The notes under the pieces were generated by a model that saw only the letters and a list, made by a program, of their open reading frames with translations, was not told the DNA's origin and ran no database searches. Source: Balaenoptera acutorostrata (taxonomy: Eukaryota; Chordata; Mammalia; Artiodactyla; Balaenopteridae). From it: a stretch of 64,000 bases of DNA. This document shows positions 35,355 to 45,897 of this stretch, piece by piece; position 1 is the stretch's first letter, and the number at the start of each line of letters is the position of its first letter. Where the stretch lies: contig NC_080081.1 of NCBI RefSeq assembly GCF_949987535.1, positions 36,186,428 to 36,250,427 of the forward strand, read 5' to 3'. A program made the position numbers and the translations under genes.

Positions 35355-35815
35355 GTGATAGTTAATTTTATATGTCAACTTGATTGAGCCATGGATGCCC
35401 AGATTAAACAGTGTTTCTGGGTATGTCTGTGAAAATGTTTCTGGATGAGATTATCATTTAAATTGGTGGACTCTGTAAAGTAAATTGCCCTCCCAGGTGT
35501 AGTTGGGGATCCTCAATCCATTGAGACCCTGAATAGAACAACAGGCAGTGGAAAGAGGAATTCATTCTTATTTTCCTGCCTCACTGGTGGAACTGGAACA
35601 TCTCAACTTTTCTTCTCTTGCTCTCTACCAGTTCCCCTGGTTCTCAGGCCTTTTGACTCAGACTGAATGACATCACTGGCTTTCCTGGGTCTCCAGTTTG
35701 CAGACAGCAGATTATGGGTCTTCTCAGCCTCCATAGTCTCATGAGCCAATTCCTCCTAATAAAGCTCCATATATATTTTATTGGTTTATTTCTCTGAAGA
35801 GCCCTAACATAACAA
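35355..35815 (+). repeat. Ancient dispersed repeat, family not named (copy B)
   Basis: It starts 'gtgatagttaattttatatg', then 'tcaacttgattgagcca', 'ggatgagattatcattta', 'gtaaattgccctccc', 'gaccctgaatagaacaac', 'ctgggtctccagtttgcag', 'cttctcagcctccatagtc', 'gagccaattcctcctaata' and 'ttctctgaagagccctaac'. It shares the layout of the copy at 14,605-14,985, and this one keeps the 5' start. LTR-sized, non-coding; the - strand frame at 35,644-35,979 overlaps its end and is not a gene. Confidence 0.65.
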
Positions 35816-37089
35816 CCAGTCAAGGACCAATATATTCTATCCATGGTATAATACATAGAGAACATAAAGAGAAATAAGACCACCTTTATCCTCAAGGAAG
35901 TTGCAGTTTTATCTTTAAGTAATTGACTTCTCAATCTTATCAGTAGGTCACAAGTATTTTGGAATAGTGATGGTGTCAATAATAATAATAAATATTTAAA
36001 GAAATAACAATAATAATATTTTGAATTTTCATAACATTTCTCAAAATGATTCTGGATACATTCCCTGATTTCTTATTTTGATCTATGAATTAATGCTAAG
36101 ATGTAGAAAATTTGCATGCTATCTTCCTTTTACATATAACAAAAATGAAGTCAGTGGTAGTTCATAAATAATAAGATTTGTATACTTTAATTTTTATGTA
36201 TAATTGAACTTAAAATTTAAGTTTAAAGATATTATTCCACAATTAAATTATATGATTATTCCCCATATTATAAAAAAACTATAGTTTTCTAGAATTTGAA
36301 GTAAAAATGTGGTTTGCCATTTGCCCATGAGATGGTAAACAGTCTGAAGTTTCTAAGCATAAATGCCAATGTGAAACATTGTTTCTTCTTCTACATTCCT
36401 TCAGGATCTAATTTATGTATTTTCTTTTGCGATTCACTCTTCCCAAAGCAGAAAGTATTGTTTTCTTTTCTATGCTCCAGTGGCAAAATTCTTAATTCTA
36501 CCTTAGAAAATGTATCCTACATAAACACTTTCCAGATCTTCTCAGACGTGTAATTTTATTTGGACCTGAAAGGAATAGAGGCTCTGAAATGTTTAAGAAC
36601 GTGAAGACACCTCGGTTACACTTGTCTCTACAAACTCACTCATATACGTTCAAAATTCAGGATGGGATTTGGGATCCTGAAACTTCCTATATGGGTCTCC
36701 CAAATGCCAAAAGAGGAAAAACAAATGCCTTTACTGATCTAGATGAGCAGGGTACAACCTCTGAATGAAGGAAACTTCTGGTAGACTTGGATGATGCTAA
36801 GGCAGAAACACCTGGAAAGAACACCTGTAAGTAAAGCTGCTGCTTCCTCTATTTACATCCATGGCTTCAATCGAAGTACAAGGAAATGCCAATCTCAAGT
36901 ACACCTAAGAGAGCAGAGAAAAAGACATGAAAGAAAGGTAGGGAAAGCTAACTCACAATGTGTTTGTAAGTAAGGGCATGGCTAATCCTACAAGGTTCTT
37001 TGGAGTTGGCACGACCCTTCATGATTGTCTCAAATTGTGGCATGAGGACAAGGCCTTCATAGCCGCATATCAGCTGGTTGATGGGCTTC
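35816..37089. other. Unassigned DNA
   Basis: No gene recognised. 36,730-37,089 may belong to the same retroviral-type element as the following LTR-like block, but no pol or env motifs are visible. The 79-codon frame at 36,314-36,553 is unsupported. Confidence 0.4.
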
Positions 37090-37610
37090 AGGACATGCTA
37101 TCCTAAAACATAGCACCTTGGCATGTTGAATATCTTAAGCTGAAGGAGTTTGAGCATAGTCAGAAGCAGGAACTTCACTCGGATTTCCCCCAAATCTTGC
37201 CCATCTTCCCTGAAAGCAGGAGACAGTCTTCCATGCAAGAGATAGCCTCTCTGTACCAGAAGGAAGACATTCTTATCACCAGAGTTAGGAAATTTGGGGC
37301 CAAGGTATCTGTAAAAACAACCCTTGTTAAACTAACCTTTATCCTTCTAGTTACTTCTTCACCATTTACTACCCTTTGCCCAAATCCCTCTGTCTTGTCA
37401 ATTTTTCTCAAATCTATTGTTTCTTTGTCTAAAAGGTGTAAAAGCTTCCTGCTCTGATCACTTCTTCAGGTTTTCATTCTCTTGGGAATACTGCCATGTA
37501 CATGTAAAAATTCAATAAAATAGGTATGATTTTCTCCTATTTATCTGTCTTTGTAACTTTAATTTTTAGAATTAGCCAGGGCCTGAAGAGTATCAAGGAA
37601 AACTTTTTTT
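37090..37610 (+). repeat. Probable solo LTR of an old endogenous retrovirus
   Basis: The 3' part is LTR-like: 'tgctctgatcacttcttcag', 'gttttcattctcttgggaat', 'actgccatgtacatg', a polyadenylation signal 'attcaataaaataggtatg' and a U5-like 'ttctcctatttatctgtct' followed by 'agccagggcctgaagag'. This order is typical of gammaretrovirus-type (ERV1) mammalian LTRs as I remember them. No second LTR or coding region is seen, and the 5' limit is a guess. The opposing frames at 37,175-37,457 are chance. Confidence 0.5.
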
Positions 37611-37867
37611 CTCTCCTCTACAGTCATTGACTGTAGGCAGACAGCTGGAAGGAGGAATAACCTTGGGGAGACATTTCCCTGGGGCAAGTCCCAGTGAGAG
37701 GCACCTGTGAACATTCAACTGCTGATACTTTTTAGCAACACATAAATTGATGCGTTGGCCCTGAAGTGGGCATCCGGGCAGATCATCACATTATTCATGA
37801 CAATAATCTCTCAAAGATTAAATGTTTCCCATCTGTATGTCTTCTTTGGAGAAATGTCTCTTTAGAG

Positions 37868-38560
37868 GCACATGAAAAGATGCTCAACATTGCTAATTAT
37901 TAGAGAAATGCAAATCACAACTACAGTAAGATACTGCCTCACACTAGTCAGAATGACCGTCATCAAAAAATCTGCAAACAATTAATGCTCGAGAGGGAGT
38001 GGAGAAAAGGGAACCCTCTTACACTGTTGGTGCTAATGTAAACTGGTACCACCACTATAGAGAACAGTATGGAGGTACATTAAAAAATTAAAAATAGAGC
38101 TATGATATGATCCAGCAATCACACTCCTGAGCATATATCTGGAGAAAAACATGGTTTGAAAGGACACATGCACCCCAATGTTCATTCCTGGACTATTTAC
38201 AATAGCCAAGACATGGAAACAACCTAAATATCCATTGACAGATGAATGGATAAAGAAGCTGTGGTACATATATACAAAGGAATATTACTCAGCCATTAAA
38301 AAGAATGAAATAATGTCATTTGTAGCAACATGGATGGACCTGAAAATTATCATACTAAGTGAAGTAAGTGAGACAGAGAAAGACAAATATCATAAGATAT
38401 CACATATGCAGAATCTAAAAAAATGATACAAATGAACTTATTTACAAAACAGAAACAGACACACAGACTTAGAGAAGGAACTTATGGTTACCACGGGGAA
38501 GGGTGGGAGGGGGAAGATTGGGAGTTTGGGATTGATATGTACACACTGCTATATTTAAAA
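37868..38560 (+). mobile_element. LINE-1 fragment (ORF2 C terminus and start of 3' UTR)
   Basis: It begins 'aggcacatgaaaagatgctc', then 'agagaaatgcaaatcacaac', 'gagggagtggagaaaaggga', 'gatccagcaatcacactcc', 'gataaagaagctgtggtac' and 'agcaacatggatggacctga', and ends in the 3' UTR at 'ctatatttaaaata'. The tail part is missing. The frame at 38,178-38,426 (F-T-I-A-K-T-W-K-Q-P through S-E-T-E-K-D-K-Y-H) is the ORF2 C-terminal peptide, truncated. Confidence 0.85.
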
Positions 38561-38955
38561 TAAAATGCCTTTCCATGAAAAGAAAATTAAATTTTTTCCA
38601 TTAATATTAAATTTATTTACATGCATGTTTCTTTTGTCACTAATATTAATGCAAATATTTCTTCCATTATATTTCCTAAAAGATTTTTTACTGAAGAAAA
38701 ACTTGATTTTTGTCTAATAATTATATAACTAACCGTTTTACTGAATTACTTTTTAATTTTATTACCTTAGGTTCCACAGATATATGATTATTCCCATAGG
38801 CATATCTAGTCTACTCTAAGTTAAAATAGCAATTTGTTCCTGGAAAAACAAAATCAGATAAATTATCATCATTAGAGCATTAGGTATAAACAACCTTATT
38901 GGTCAACCATTTCTTCAGTAGTCAACAAATGAAGCAAACATGTGATAGTCAATGT
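38561..38955. other. Unassigned AT-rich DNA between two L1 3' pieces
   Basis: About 395 bp with no similarity to L1 that I can see. It lies between an L1 piece that lacks its tail and another that lacks everything but the tail. Confidence 0.5.
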
Positions 38956-39160
38956 AAGGAAGCAGCTGCACAGCACAGGAAAATCAGCTCGGTGCTTTGC
39001 TACCACCTAGAGGGGTGGGATAAGGAGGGTGGGAGGGAGATGCAAGAGGGAGGGGATATGGGGATATACGTATGCATATAGCTGACTCACTTTGTTATAC
39101 AGCAGAGACTAACACAACACTGTAAAGCAATTACACTCCAATAAAGATGTTAAAAAAAAG
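38956..39160 (+). mobile_element. LINE-1 3' UTR end
   Basis: 'gcacaggaaaatcagctcgg', 'accacctagaggggtggg', 'ggagatgcaagaggga', 'atagctgactcactttg', 'cagcagagactaacacaac' and 'aataaagatgtt' with an A-run at the end. It is close to the 3' UTR of L1 copy 1. No clear target-site duplication is visible. Confidence 0.85.
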
Positions 39161-40239
39161 ATACAAAAGAACAGTACAGACGAAATCAATATTAACAAAG
39201 CAAACGATGCATGAAATTGCAACTACTCTGCACTGACAAAGCTAGAGTGGTCTGAAAGAAGACCTTAACCGTACGGTGCCAAATACTCACCTAAAAAGAT
39301 AACTGCCTGGCTGCTTTCCTTTCTGTGTTCAGCTGTTCTCAAGCCATGGGAAATCCAAATCAGCTCAATTATGCCAAAAAATGCCTCTCACCAGGGAGAA
39401 GGATGTGGAAAGTAACTCCTAAAATGTCAAATTCTTGTAAGTCAAATGAGCATCTTTCAGGTTTTAACTGTTGCCATAATACTTTTCATCCTTCTCAGTT
39501 TTTATAAAATTAGACAATCAGAGAACTGGTTGACACGTTAAAAATGTTAAATAATCATAATAGTCATCACCTTTTCCTGTTCCTCTTGTTAATGAGAGGC
39601 TCATGTGTTTCACCATTAGTTATGATGACAGAAATTTTTCTCTCTCACTTTATTGTTTCTCTTCTTACACATGAATATAAAGATGAAATGGAGAACTATA
39701 TATACATATATATACAGTTATAGAAAAATTATGTTAAGAGAGTATCTAATTTCTCATTATGTTCCAAACTAATCGATATGCTTAGAATTTATTTCTTTCT
39801 CTGCTGGTTGCTAAAGACATCATTACTTATTGTATCATTTCTTTTTTGTTGTCTAATTGTTTTTTCCTGGTAATTTTTCTCAAAAACCCATGGAGTGGGT
39901 CTAACTCATTCAGGTTTGCATATTTAAACATCTCTTCTGTTACTTTTTACTTTGAATGGGATTTTAACTAGAAATAAAATCTGAAACTTTTTGTTTTCTG
40001 AGATTTAAAACATTTTTTCTACTATGTTCTATCATTGATTGCCACCCTGGAGAAATCTAAATCTACCCTGATCTTTCTCTTCTAAGGTTTTTCCCTGTGT
40101 CTGTGTATTTTCTTGTCTGGATGCTCAGAGAATTTTTTATTGATGATTTCTAGTGAATTTTAAAAAACTCTATGTTTGTATGAATCTATTTGAATATTGT
40201 TTCCCAGGAGCCAAGTTGTCTTCTTTCTTTTTTATTTTT
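39161..40239. other. Unassigned AT-rich DNA
   Basis: No gene or recognised repeat. The last 50 bases are T-rich and pass into the reverse-oriented L1 tail. Confidence 0.5.
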
Positions 40240-40632
40240 TTGCTTATTTTTATTTTTATTTCTTTTAACATCCTTACTGGACTATAATTGCTTTACAATG
40301 GTGTGTTAGTTTCTGCTTTATAACAAAGTGAATCAGTTATACATAAACAAATGTTCCCATATCACTTCCATCTTGCATCTCCCTCCCTCCCACCTTCCCT
40401 ATCCAACCCCTCTAGGTGGTCTCAAAGCATGGAGCTGATCTCCCTGTACTATGCGGCTGCTTCCCACTAGCTATCGATTTTACATTTGGTAGTGTATATA
40501 TGTCCATGCCACTCTCTCACTTTGTCCCAGCTTACCTTTCCCCCTCCCCATATCCTCAAGTCCATTCTCTAGTAGGTTTGTGTCTTTATTCCAGTCTTGC
40601 CCCTATGTTCTTCATGACTTTTTTTTTTTTTC

Positions 40633-43600
40633 CTAGATTCCATATATATGTGTTAGCATACTGTATTTGTTTTTCTCTTTCTGACTTACTTCACTCTGTG
40701 TGACAGACTCTAGGTCCATCCACCTCACTACAAATAGCTCAATTTTGTTTCTTTTCATGGCTGAGTAATAGTCCATTGTATATATGTGCCACATCTTCTT
40801 TATCCATTCATCTGTTGTTGGACACTTAGGTTGCTTCCATATCCTGGCTATTGTAAATAGAGCTGCAATGAACATTTTGGTACATGACTCTTTTTGAATT
40901 ATGGTTTTCTCAGAGTATATGCTCAGTAATGGGATTTCCGGGTCGTATGGTAGTTCTATTTTTAGTTTTTTAAGGAACCTCCATACAGTTCTCCATAGTG
41001 GCTGTATCAATTTACATTCTCACCAACAGTGAAAGAGGGTCCCCTTTTCTCCACACCCTCTCCAGTATTTATTGTTTGTAGATTTTTTGATAATGACCAT
41101 TCTGACTGGTGTGAGATGATATCTCATTGTAGTTTTGATTTGCATTTCTCTAATGATTAATGATGTTGAGCATCCTTTCATGTGTTTGTTTGTAATCTGT
41201 ATATGTTCTTTGAAGAAATGTCTATTTAGGTCTTCTGTCCATTTTTGGATTGGGCTGTTTGTTTTTTTGATACTGAGCTACATGAGCTGCTTGTAAATTT
41301 TGGAGATTAATCCTTTGTCAGTTGCTTCATTGGCAAATATTTTCTCCCATTCTGAGGTTTGTCTTTTCATCTTGTTCATGGTTTCCTTTGCTGTGCAAAA
41401 GCTTTTAAGTTTCATTAGGTCCTATTTGTTTATTTTTGTTTTTATTTCCATTTCTCTAGGAGGTAGGTCAAAATGGATCTTGCTGTGATTTATGTTATAG
41501 ACTGTTCTGCTTATGTTTTCCTCTAAGAGTTTGATAGTGTTTGGCCTTACATTTAGGTCTTTAATCCATTTTGAGTTTATTTTTGTGTACGGTGTTAGGG
41601 AGTGTTCTCATTTCATACTTTTACATGTAGCTATCCAGTTTTCCCAGCACCACTTATTGAAGAGGCTTTCTTTTTCCACTGTATATTCTTGCCTCCTTTA
41701 TCAAAGATAAGGTGACCATATGTGCGTGGGTTTTTCTCTGGGCTTTCTATCCTGTTCCATTGATCCATATTTCTGTTTTTGTGCCAGTACCATACTGTCT
41801 TGTTTACTGCAGCTTTGTAGTATTGCCTGAAGTCAGGGAGCCTGATTCCTCCAGCTCCGTTTTTCTTTCTCAAGATAGCTTTGACTATTTGGGGTCTTTT
41901 GTGTTTCCAAACAAATTGTAAAATTTTTTGTTCTACTTCTGTGAAAAATGCCAGTGGTAGTTTGATAGGTATTGCATTGAATCTGTAGATTGCTTTGGGT
42001 AGTAGAGTCATTTTCACAATGTTGATTCATCCAATCCAAGAATATGGTTTATCTCTCCATCTATTTGTATCATCTTTAATTTCTTTCAGCAGTGTCTTAT
42101 AATTTTCTGCATACAGGTCTTTTGTCACCTTAGGTAGGTTTATTCCTAGGTATTTTATTCTTTTTGTTGCAATGGTAAATGGGAGTGTTTCCTTAATTTC
42201 ACTTTCAGAATTTTCATCATTAGTGTATAGGAAAGCTAGAGATTTCTGTGCATCAATTTTGTATCCTGCTACTTTACAAAATTCATTGATTAGCTCTAGT
42301 AGTTTTCTGGAAGCATGTTTAGGATTCTCCATGTATAGTATCATATCACCTGCAAACGGTGACAACTTTACTTCTTCTTTTCCAGTTTGGATTCCTTTTA
42401 TTTCTTTTTCTTCTCTGATTGCTGTGGCTAACACTTCCAACACTATGTTGAATAATAGTGGTGAGAGTGGCCAACCTTGTCTTGTTCCTGATGTTAGTGG
42501 AAATGGTTTCAATTTTTCACCATTGAGGATGATGTTGGCTGTGGGTTTGTCATATATGGCCTTTATTATGTTGAGGAAAGTTACCTCTATGCCCACTCTC
42601 TGGAGGGTTTTTGTCATAAATGGGTGTTGAATTTTGTCAAAAGCTTTTTCTGCATCTATTGAGATGATCATATGGTTTTTCTCCTTCAGTTTGTTAATAT
42701 GGTGTATCACATTGATTGATTCGCATATATTGAAGAATCCTTGCATTCCTGGGATAAACCCCACTTGATCACGGTGTATGATCCTTTTAAGGTGCTGTTG
42801 GATTCTGTTTGCTAGATGTTGTTGAGGATTTTTGAATCTATGTTCATCAGTGATATTGGCCTGTAGTATTCTTTCTTTGTGACATCTTTGTCTGGTTTTG
42901 GTATCAGGGTGATGGTGGCCTCGTAGAATGAGTTTGGGAGTGTTCCTCGCTCTGCTATATTTTGGAAAAGTTTGAGAAGGATAAGTGTTAGCTCTTCTCT
43001 AAATGTTTGATAGAATTCGCCTGTGAAGCCATCTGGTCTTGGGCTTTTGTTTGTTAGAAGATTTTCAATCACAGTTTCAATTTCAGTGCTTGTGATTGGA
43101 CTGTTCATATTTTCTACTTCTTCCTGGTTTAGTCTCGGAAGGTTGTGCATTTCTAAGAATTTGTCCATTTCTTCTAGGTTGTCCATTGTGTTGGCATAGA
43201 GTTGCTTGTAGAAATCTCTCATGATCCTGTGTATTTCTGCAGTGTCAGTTGTTACTTCTCCTTTTTCATTTCTAATTCTATTGCTTTGAGTCTTCTCCCT
43301 TTTTTCTTGATGAGTCTGGCTAATGGTTTATCAATTTTCCTTATCTTCTCAAAGAACCAGCTTTTAGTTTTATTGATCTTTGCTACTGTTTCCTTCATTT
43401 CTTTTTCATTTATTTCTGATCTGGTCTTTATGATTTCTTTGCTTCTGCTAACTTTGGGTTTTTTTTGTTCTTCTTTCTCTAATTGCTTTAGGTGTAAGGT
43501 TAGGTTGTTTATTTGAGATTTTTCTTGTTTTTTAGGTAGGATTGTATTGCTATAAAGTTCCCACTTAGAAATGCTTTTGCTGCATCCCAAAGGTTTTGGG

Positions 43601-44445
43601 TCGTCATGTTTTCATTGTCATTTGTTTCTAGGATTTTATTGATTTCCTCTTTGATTTCTTCAGTGACCTGTTGGTTATTAAATAGTTTATTGTTTAGCCT
43701 CCATGTGTTTGTATTTTTTACAGATCTTTTCCTGTAATTGATATCTAGTCTCATAGCATTGTGGTCAGAAAAGATACTTGATATGATTTCAATTTTCTTA
43801 AGTTTGCCAAGGCTTGATTTGTGACCCAAGATATGATCTATCCTAAAGAATGTTCCATGAGCACTTGAGAAGAATGTGTATTCTGTTGTTTTTGGATGGA
43901 ATGTTCTATAAATATCAGTTAACTCCATCTTGTTTAATGTGTCATTTAAAGTTTGTGTTTCCTTATTTATTTTCATTTTGGATGATCTGTCCATTGGTGA
44001 GAATGGGGTGTTAAAGTCCCCCCCAATGATTGTGTTACTGTCTATTTCCCCTTTTATGGCTGTTAGTATTTGCCTTATGCATTGAGGTGCTCTATGTTGG
44101 GTGCATAAATATTTACAATTGTTATATGTTCTTTTTGGATCGATTCCTTGATCATTATGTAGTGTCCTTCTTTCTCTCTTGTAATAGTCTTTATTTTAAA
44201 GTCTTTTTTGTCTGAATTGAGAATTGCTACTCCAGCTTTCTTTTGATTTCCATTTGCATGGAATATCTTCTTCCATCCCACACTTCCAGTCTGTATGTGT
44301 CCCTAGGTCTGACGTGGGTCTATTGTAGACAGCCTATATATCGGTCTTGTTTTTGTATCCATTCAGCTAGTCTATGTCTTTTGGTTGGAGCATTTAATCC
44401 ATTTATATTTAAGGTAATTATTGATATGTATGTTCCTATTACCAT
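40633..44445 (-). pseudogene. L1 ORF2 (endonuclease and reverse transcriptase), broken
   Basis: The start codon is at 44,443-44,445 (complement CAT) and the end is M-L-T-H-I-Y-G-I then stop at 40,633. The endonuclease part includes I-V-N-I-Y-A-P-N near 44,100 and S-D-H-N-A-M-R-L-D-I near 43,750. The reverse-transcriptase core has an uninterrupted 245-codon stretch at 42,027-42,764, with [11 protein letters not shown] and a catalytic box reading F-A-G-D (42,345-42,356) instead of F-A-D-D. An essential metal-binding aspartate is therefore lost. Several frameshifts separate the endonuclease, RT and C-terminal parts. A long + strand frame in the RT region (42,172-42,630) is only the antisense of this coding region. 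Confidence 0.92.
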
Positions 44446-44503
44446 TTTCTTAATTGTTTTGGGTTTATTATTGTAGTTCTTTCCCTTCTCTTATGTTTCC
44501 TCC

Positions 44504-45397
44504 CTAGAGATGTTCCTTTAGCATTTGTTGTAAAGCTGGTTTGGTGGTGCTGAATTCTCTTAGCTTTTGCGTGTCTGTAAAGGTTTTAATTTCTCCATGA
44601 AATCTGAATGAGATCCTTGCTGGGTAGAGTAATCTTGTTTGTAGGTTTTTCTCCTTCATCACTTTAAATATGTCCTGCCACTCTCTTCTGGCTTACAGAT
44701 TTTCTGCTGAAACGTTAGCTGTTAACCTTATGGGGATTCCCTTGTGTGTTATTTGTTGTTTTTCCCTTGCTGCTTTTAATATGTTTTCTTTATATTTAAT
44801 TTTTGATAGTTTGATTAATATGTGCCTTGGCGTGTTTCTCCTTGGATTTATCCTGTATGGGACTCTCTGTGCTTCCTGGACTTGATTAACTATTTTGTTT
44901 CCTATATTAGGGAAATTTTCAACTATAATCTCTTCAAATATTTTCTCAGTCCTTTTCTTTTTCTCTTTTTCTTCTGGGACCCCTATAATTCGAATGTTGG
45001 TTCATTTAATGTTGTCCCAGAGGTCTCTGAGACTGTCCTCAGTTCTTTTCATTCTTTTTTGTTTTTTCTGCTCTGCAGTAGTTATTTCCTCTATTTTATC
45101 TTCCTGGTCACTTATCCGTTCTTCTGCCTCAGTTATTCTGCTACTGATCCATTCTAGAGAATTTTTAATTTCATTTTTTGTGTTGTTCATCATTGTTTGT
45201 TTGCTCTTTAGTTCTTCTAGGTCCTTGCTAAACGTTTCTTGTGTTTTCTCCATTCTATTTCCAAGATTTTGGATCATCCTTACTATCATTATTCTGAATT
45301 CTTTTTCAGGTAGACTGCCTATTTCCTCTTCATTTGTTAGGTCTGGTGTGTTTTTGCCTTGCTCCTTCATCTGCTGTGTGTTTTTTTGTCTTCTCAT
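44504..45397 (-). pseudogene. L1 ORF1 (RNA-binding chaperone), broken
   Basis: The start M-R-R-Q-K-N is at 45,395-45,397 and the stop (TAG) at 44,504-44,506, giving 297 codons plus stop, the size expected for a cetacean-type ORF1. The coiled coil spans about 45,290-45,020. A TGA at 45,002-45,004 truncates the protein just before the RRM-like domain, and a TAA lies near 44,694 in A-E-N-L-stop-A-R-R. Otherwise the frame looks collinear with copy 3. The frame also stays open upstream of the canonical start to 45,574. Confidence 0.9.
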
Positions 45398-45897
45398 GTT
45401 GCTTAACTTACTGTGTTTGGGGGTCTCCTTTTCACAGGCTGCAAATTCATAGTTCCCGTAGTTTTTTGTGTCTGTCCCCAGTGGCTCAGGTTGGTTCAGT
45501 GAGTTTTGTAGGCTTCCTGGTGGAGGGGAATAGTGCCTGTGTTCTGATGGATGAGGCTGGATCTTGTCTTTCACGTGGGCAGGTCCACGTCTGGTGGTGT
45601 GTTTTGGGGTGTCTGTGGCCTTATTATGATATTAGGCAGCCTCTGTGCTAATGGGTGGGGTTGTGTTCCTGTCTTGCTAGTTGTTTGGCATTGGTTGTCC
45701 AGCACTGTAGCTCGCTGGTAATTGAGTGAAGCTGGTTCTTGGTATTGAGATGGAGATCTCTGGGAGATTTTCACCATTTGCTATTACGTGGAGCTGGGAG
45801 GTCTCTTGTGGACCAGCGTCCTGAACTTGGCTCTCCCACCTCAAGACACAGCCCTGACGCCTGGCTGGAGCACCAAGAGCTTTTCATCCACACGGCA

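Larger units (their letters stand above)
40240..45897 (-). mobile_element. LINE-1, 5'-truncated (copy 2)
   Basis: The order on the - strand is: 5' UTR remnant (45,897-45,398), ORF1 (45,397-44,504), ORF2 (44,445-40,633) and a 3' UTR running to the T-rich tail complement at about 40,240. The last alignable 5' base corresponds to the part just after the T-rich tract of copy 1, so about 1.7 kb of 5' UTR is missing. Both ORFs are damaged. It is the same general type as copies 1 and 3. No clear target-site duplication could be found, perhaps because both flanks are T/C-rich. Confidence 0.93.
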
